A stretch of DNA of 64,000 nt from contig NZ_CP015820.1 of the NCBI RefSeq assembly GCF_002007485.1, forward strand, positions 2,441,501-2,505,500, written 5' to 3'. The position numbers were made by a program, and so were the translations under genes. Positions 60,574-64,000 of the stretch are shown piece after piece. Below the pieces are notes generated by a model. It was not told the DNA's origin. It saw only the letters and a program-made list of their open reading frames with translations, and made no database searches. Position 1 is the first letter of the stretch. The number at the start of each line of letters is the position of its first letter. This DNA comes from Ditibartonella apihabitans (GTDB lineage Bacteria; Pseudomonadota; Alphaproteobacteria; Rhizobiales; Rhizobiaceae).

Positions 60574-61118
60574 AAGAAAACGATCTTCATCAATCATCAT
60601 CATTCCTTTTTTGGGGAGATCATTTCACTATTATCGAAATCAAATTTTATAGTTCTCGAAAAAAATCCTGCATACGCTCAAAATCTACCACCCTGTAAAG
60701 TTCGTCGAAAACAATTTCTATTAAAGCAATATAATCGAAAAAATCGTTTTCTAATAATCCCTTAAAGATTTACATACACAAAGTTATAAACAACATTTTT
60801 AACACCATAAAAACCGGTTTTGGCTTTGCTATTTTATTTTAAAATTTCTAAATATATTTCTTGAAGAAACTTTTTTTCGCCCCTTTTCTTTTTTGATCTT
60901 TTATCATATTGATATTTTTGAATTGGAACACAGCCACTTCACGAAATTACCGGAACGAAGCTGATAAACGGGTGCTAATAATTTTATGTGCTCAATTGTT
61001 TGCTGGAAAATCGTTTTCGGGTATTCGAATTCAGTGAGGCGAATTTGATCAAGCGAATGCGGTGGTGCGAACACGAACAACCAGATAACGCAGGTAAAAG
61101 CAAACGGAAGGAATAAAC
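60574..61118. other. 545-base AT-rich gap between two EamA genes
   Basis: No gene recognised. The stretch 60700-60900 is strongly AT-rich. An 81-codon minus-strand frame (60904-61149) overlaps the start of the next gene and shows no family features, though its translation has a hydrophobic leader. The promoter of the second EamA gene is probably here, with AAGGAA just before its ATG. Confidence 0.5.
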
Positions 61119-61997
61119 ATGGTTTATGGAGTTTTCCTTTCCTTTGCATCTTATGCCGCCTACGCGATCAGTGATGCTTGTGTCAAATTTATTGATGGTG
61201 CACTTCCCCCTTATGAAACGGCTTTTTTCGGAGCTTTAATCAGCATTATTGTCATTCCGTTTTTGAAAAACCGTGACAATAAATGGATAGACATTATTCG
61301 TTCACAAAACTGGCCAATGTGGTTTTTGCGCACAATATCGGGCGCATTTGGCGTTATTGGCAGTGTGACGGCCTTTACACATTTATCAATGGCAGAGGCA
61401 TTTACACTCATATTTTTACAGCCTTTGTTTGTCAGTATTCTTTCCATGATATTTTTAAAAGAAGCCATCGGGTGGCGGCGTTGGTTGGCCATCATTATCG
61501 GCTTTATCGGTGTACTTGTCGTTTTGCGACCAGGTTTTCGCGAGCTCAATATCGGACATGTGGGAGCTGTTTTTGCCGGTTTGAGCGGTGCTATTTCCAT
61601 TATTATTGTCCGCCATATGGGAGGACGTGAAAAACGCATCACACTCTATTCCAGCGGAATTATCGGTTCGATTGTTATTTGTGGTTTATTGAGTTTACCA
61701 GGCTATATCGAACCGCATAACTTCGAATGGCTTTATCTTGCCGGTTATGGATTATTTGCAGCTCTTGGCGCGCTTTTCCTCATGGCTGCGGCTCGTCGCG
61801 TTCCCGCCATTGCAATTGCTACCCCGCAATATAGCCAGATGATCTGGGCTATCTTATTCGGCTACTTCATTTTCAACGATCATCTCGATCTTCCCATGAT
61901 CATTGGCATTATCCTGATCATGGCTTCGAGTCTGTTAACTTTCATGCGTGAAAAACATCACAGTACTCAAACCACACCACAAAAAGCCACGCCATAA
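61119..61997 (+). CDS. EamA/DMT-family transporter
   Basis: 292-residue, 10-helix transporter with two EamA repeats (about 5-135, 147-280). Distinctive segments are SYAAYAISDACVKFIDG, AFTHLSMAEAFTLIFLQPLFVSILS and AARRVPAIAIATPQYSQMIWAILFGY. It resembles S-adenosylmethionine-uptake or RhaT-like EamA members of alphaproteobacteria, but the substrate is not assigned. Different subgroup from the EamA gene at 59686. Confidence 0.88.
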   Translation: MVYGVFLSFASYAAYAISDACVKFIDGALPPYETAFFGALISIIVIPFLKNRDNKWIDIIRSQNWPMWFLRTISGAFGVIGSVTAFTHLSMAEAFTLIFLQPLFVSILSMIFLKEAIGWRRWLAIIIGFIGVLVVLRPGFRELNIGHVGAVFAGLSGAISIIIVRHMGGREKRITLYSSGIIGSIVICGLLSLPGYIEPHNFEWLYLAGYGLFAALGALFLMAAARRVPAIAIATPQYSQMIWAILFGYFIFNDHLDLPMIIGIILIMASSLLTFMREKHHSTQTTPQKATP

Positions 61998-62137
61998 AAT
62001 ACTTAAATCCATAAAATCAGTTCCTTTCCCCTGCCCGACTGAATTTTCATCGATCGAAAAAGAACCCGTGAAAAAATAAAAAAGCCTAATGTGAAGAAAA
62101 CTTCGCTGGCAAGCCCGAGAAGAAATCTCGCAAGTTT

Positions 62138-62179
62138 TCAGCGTGCTATAAAGCGAGCAATCGCCGCAATCAATGAACC
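62138..62179 (-). pseudogene. truncated DUF1127 copy (C-terminal end only)
   Basis: On the minus strand this reads GSLIAAIARFIAR-stop, closely matching the last residues RSEIAAIARRTAR-stop of the intact DUF1127 gene at 62491-62634. The nucleotides GATTGCGGCGATTGCTCGC are identical in both. The 5' part is missing, so this is a decayed duplicate. It is followed by its own T-rich terminator-like stretch near 62065-62090. Confidence 0.75.
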
Positions 62180-62269
62180 GATGGCGAGACACGTCTTTTA
62201 ATATAGGAATGCTTTGCGACCGGATTGCTGTATTGTTCTAAAAGACTGAAATAGAGCTTTGAAATAAAA

Positions 62270-62430
62270 CGCCTTGTTTGCGGGGGGTGGGCAGCAGAGA
62301 TTACAAAAGAAAAGCCCCAAAGGAAGAAAATAAAAAACGCTTGGCTTAAGGGAGCAGGCAGCAGACGTTACAAAGGGAGGAAATAAAAAACGCCTGCTGC
62401 GGGAGGGAGCAGCAGACGTTACAAAGGGAA
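62270..62430. repeat. three degenerate tandem copies of a terminator-like unit
   Basis: The core GCAGCAGACGTTACAAAGGG occurs exactly at 62358 and 62409 and in a diverged form at 62291. Each copy is preceded, 20-40 bases earlier on the plus strand, by a CGCYTG word next to an A-rich run (AAATAAAA). On the minus strand each unit is therefore a hairpin followed by a T tract, of which only the copy nearest DUF1127 is still well paired. Spacing is 67 and 51 bases. Confidence 0.75.
62389..62420 (-). terminator. Rho-independent terminator downstream of DUF1127 gene
   Basis: Twelve-base stem with one mismatch (AACGCCTGCTGC / GCAGCAGACGTT) and an 8-base loop. On the minus strand it runs into TTTTTTATTT. 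It lies 70 bases past the DUF1127 stop. Two further short hairpins (CACAGAGCC / GGCTCTGTG and AAAGCCT / AGGCTTT) lie between. Confidence 0.88.
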
Positions 62431-62490
62431 AGCCTCAAGGGAAGGAAAGGCTTTCCACACAGAGCCCGAGGGGGAAGGCTCTGTGAGCTT

Positions 62491-62634
62491 TTAGCGTGCT
62501 GTACGGCGAGCAATCGCCGCAATCTCTGAACGGGTAATGCCTAGATCGTTTAGCTCATGAGCAGAAAGACGGCTCAATTCATTATAAGTTGTACGATAAC
62601 GGCGCCATTTATTAAAACTACGAAGAAGATTCAT
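62491..62634 (-). CDS. DUF1127 small protein
   Basis: 47-residue arginine-rich protein: MNLLRSFNKWRRYRTTYNEL, then SRLSAHELNDLGITRSEIAA and IARRTAR. The WRRYR...EL..LS...L.DLGI.R..I pattern is the DUF1127 (YjiS-like) signature. AGGTGA precedes the ATG. In other alphaproteobacteria such proteins bind RNA and affect small-RNA turnover and phosphate or carbon metabolism. That is family knowledge, not shown here. It is flanked by duplicated 3' sequences and a truncated copy. Confidence 0.93.
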   Translation of the reverse strand: MNLLRSFNKWRRYRTTYNELSRLSAHELNDLGITRSEIAAIARRTAR

Positions 62635-63062
62635 GACACTCACCTGATTTATATTATTATGTTTGAATTTGTTGAGGCGTATATAAGCCTGACTTTATTG
62701 ATTGAGGAGTGACAAGATTGCATAGCTGCTGTGCAACGTTTAAGCAATTTGCGTATTTTTTAGTCACAATTCATTAAGAATTGTCCGCCTTTTGCCTCAT
62801 TCCATGACATTTCGCCTTATTTACGAAATAAATCTTCGTTTTTTGCCATAATTCCTGCCAAAAATTTCATGGAAATTGTATTAAATTAATCCAAATTACA
62901 AATTTGAAAGAACGAAATTCTAGTTACCTGTGCAAAATAACTTGTAAGTTAACGATATTTTCTACAAAATTTCATAAATCATGGTTAATTTTTCGTTTAG
63001 AGTAATTCCTATCACGAACTTGAAATATATTGTCGGCATAAGCAAATAATTTTTGACGAGCG

Positions 63063-63254
63063 CTATTGTTTATTCGCGCGATCGTTTGCGATCTCGAAAC
63101 TGTCTTGGCCAAGAAACCCCTGATCTGTTTCAATGAATCGCGGCATATCGATTGCAATTGTGAAACAAGAATTTGCTGTGCGATACGCCTCATAGACATA
63201 ATGCTGTTTGAGAAAAGTGGACAGTTTTGTAGAAATCTCCGGTAAATCTATCAA
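63063..63254 (-). CDS. possible small protein or gene fragment of unknown function
   Basis: 63 codons from a TTG start: begins MIDLPEISTKLSTFLKQHYV and ends DSFEIANDRANKQ. Composition looks protein-like (mixed charged and hydrophobic residues) but no domain is recognised, there is no convincing ribosome-binding site, and the competing frame 62972-63199 overlaps it. It may be the remnant of a larger lost gene. Confidence 0.25.
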   Translation of the reverse strand: MIDLPEISTKLSTFLKQHYVYEAYRTANSCFTIAIDMPRFIETDQGFLGQDSFEIANDRANKQ

Positions 63255-63388
63255 AACATTGCTTAGCCGGTTTTAAAAATATTTTTGCTGAAATAATCGC
63301 TATTTTTCTCCGATGCCTCCGTTTTGAAGCTTGATCAACGTGGCCTCTGATCACTTCCGGAAAGTATCGGAAACAACGATAGCTTTAA

Positions 63389-63419
63389 AAAAGCTGCCGG
63401 AACTCATTCGGCAGCTTTT
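63389..63419 (-). terminator. Rho-independent terminator of purH
   Basis: Eleven-base stem AAAAGCTGCCG / CGGCAGCTTTT with a 9-base loop, about 35 bases past the purH stop. On the minus strand it is followed by TTAAAG after a run of six Ts. Strong. Confidence 0.9.
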
Positions 63420-63454
63420 GATTAAAATTGCACTTTTTATTTTTAACCACTTAT

Positions 63455-64000
63455 TCAGTGACGGAAATGCCGCATGCCGGTAAAGACCATAGCGATGTTG
63501 TTTTCGTCAGCTGCTGCAATCACCTCGTCGTCGCGGATAGAACCGCCGGGCTGGATGACCGCTGTTGCACCCGCTTCAACCGCCGACAATAATCCATCAG
63601 CAAACGGGAAGAAAGCGTCGGAGGCAACAACCGAACCTTTGGTCAAAGGCTCGCTTATCCCTGCAATTTTAGCTGCATCAAGCGCTTTATGCGCAGCGAT
63701 ACGGGCTGAATCCACACGGCTCATCTGACCGGCACCAATGCCGACTGTTGCATTATCCTTCACATAGACAATGGCATTTGATTTGACGTGTTTGGCAACC
63801 TGAAACGCAAATTTGAGATCGCGCATTTCCGCTTCGGTCGGTTGACGTTTTGTAACTACCTTCAATTCGAGATCGTCAATTACACCATTGTCGCGCGTCT
63901 GAACCAACATGCCACCAGATACGGTTCTCATTGTCAAACCGGGAGCGCGCGGGTCAGGCAGACCACCGGTAATCAGAAGACGCAGATTCTTCTTCTTGGC
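63455..64000 (-). CDS. purH: bifunctional AICAR transformylase / IMP cyclohydrolase, C-terminal part (cut by window edge)
   Basis: Last 181 residues of PurH, in frame from base 64000. They belong to the AICAR formyltransferase domain, which makes FAICAR in the final steps of IMP synthesis. Visible family blocks are [85 protein letters not shown] (continuous) and the terminal [11 protein letters not shown]. The N-terminal cyclohydrolase domain lies beyond the window. A strong terminator follows. Confidence 0.97.
   Translation of the reverse strand, partial: AKKKNLRLLITGGLPDPRAPGLTMRTVSGGMLVQTRDNGVIDDLELKVVTKRQPTEAEMRDLKFAFQVAKHVKSNAIVYVKDNATVGIGAGQMSRVDSARIAAHKALDAAKIAGISEPLTKGSVVASDAFFPFADGLLSAVEAGATAVIQPGGSIRDDEVIAAADENNIAMVFTGMRHFRH

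Larger units (their letters stand above)
62635..63454. other. 820-base gap between DUF1127 and purH
   Basis: Mostly AT-rich with no recognised gene. It holds the DUF1127 promoter region (62635-62720), the purH terminator (63389-63419) and one weak open frame at 63063-63254. The stretch 62750-62990 contains near-palindromic TTTCATGGAAA-like words but nothing assignable. Confidence 0.5.

Noticed and set aside
60904..61149. 81-codon minus-strand frame with a hydrophobic leader between the two EamA genes
   Set aside because: It overlaps the start of the downstream gene and its promoter region, has no recognised motif and no clear ribosome-binding site.

Overview
The window is a 64 kb chromosomal segment of an alphaproteobacterium of the order Rhizobiales (Hyphomicrobiales). 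The evidence is family-level sequence plus gene order: atpH-atpA beside priA and a transaldolase-like fsa gene, leuS-lptE, ftsK-lolA-xthA, glnK-amtB next to tesB and a UbiH-type hydroxylase, sdhCDAB, rimM-trmD-rplS-leuC, and bolA / J-protein / cobS / cobT. The moderately AT-rich composition, long AT-rich spacers and decaying intergenic sequence suggest a Bartonellaceae-like, host-associated lineage that has kept a fairly broad metabolism (acs, ackA-pta, leuC, amtB). The lineage assignment is inference.

Layout. 1-5.6 kb: atpA (cut by the window edge), atpH, two small envelope proteins, priA, and fsa divergently. 5.7-11.5 kb: a DUF805 membrane protein, lptE-leuS, the PLP-homeostasis protein YggS and an SDR oxidoreductase. 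11.7-17.4 kb: acetate metabolism (acs, ackA-pta) and a two-TM protein of unknown function. 17.5-23 kb: an orphan HWE histidine kinase, hpt, ftsE-ftsX-ydcF and ybaK. 23-27.7 kb: a nodT-macA-macB tripartite efflux operon in which macB is broken by a one-base deletion in a G tract. 27.8-32.3 kb: xthA, lolA, ftsK. 32.4-37 kb: glnK-amtB, tesB, ubiH-like. 38-46.2 kb: sdhCDAB, a GNAT enzyme, leuC, rplS, trmD, rimM. 46.4-53.5 kb: a SapC-family protein, xerC, an arginase-family enzyme, bolA, a J-domain protein and cobS-cobT. 53.5-55.4 kb: an accessory patch with a DUF2188 gene and a decayed group II intron maturase. 55.4-64 kb: an MFS importer with an HpcH/HpaI aldolase, a queuosine-precursor-type transporter, rpmB, SURF1, two EamA transporters, a DUF1127 locus with duplicated terminator-like repeats, and the 3' part of purH.

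Most genes are housekeeping and strongly syntenic with Rhizobiales. No tRNA, rRNA, CRISPR array, intact insertion sequence or phage was recognised. I did not find a clear undescribed multi-gene system. The points most worth a second look are the G-tract frameshift in macB, the xerC start codon buried in an 11-bp hairpin with an alternative pairing partner, the tandem terminator-like repeats and truncated gene copy beside DUF1127, the group II intron relic, and a UbiH-type enzyme lacking one glycine of its FAD-binding motif. All functional calls come from reading the sequence without database searches.
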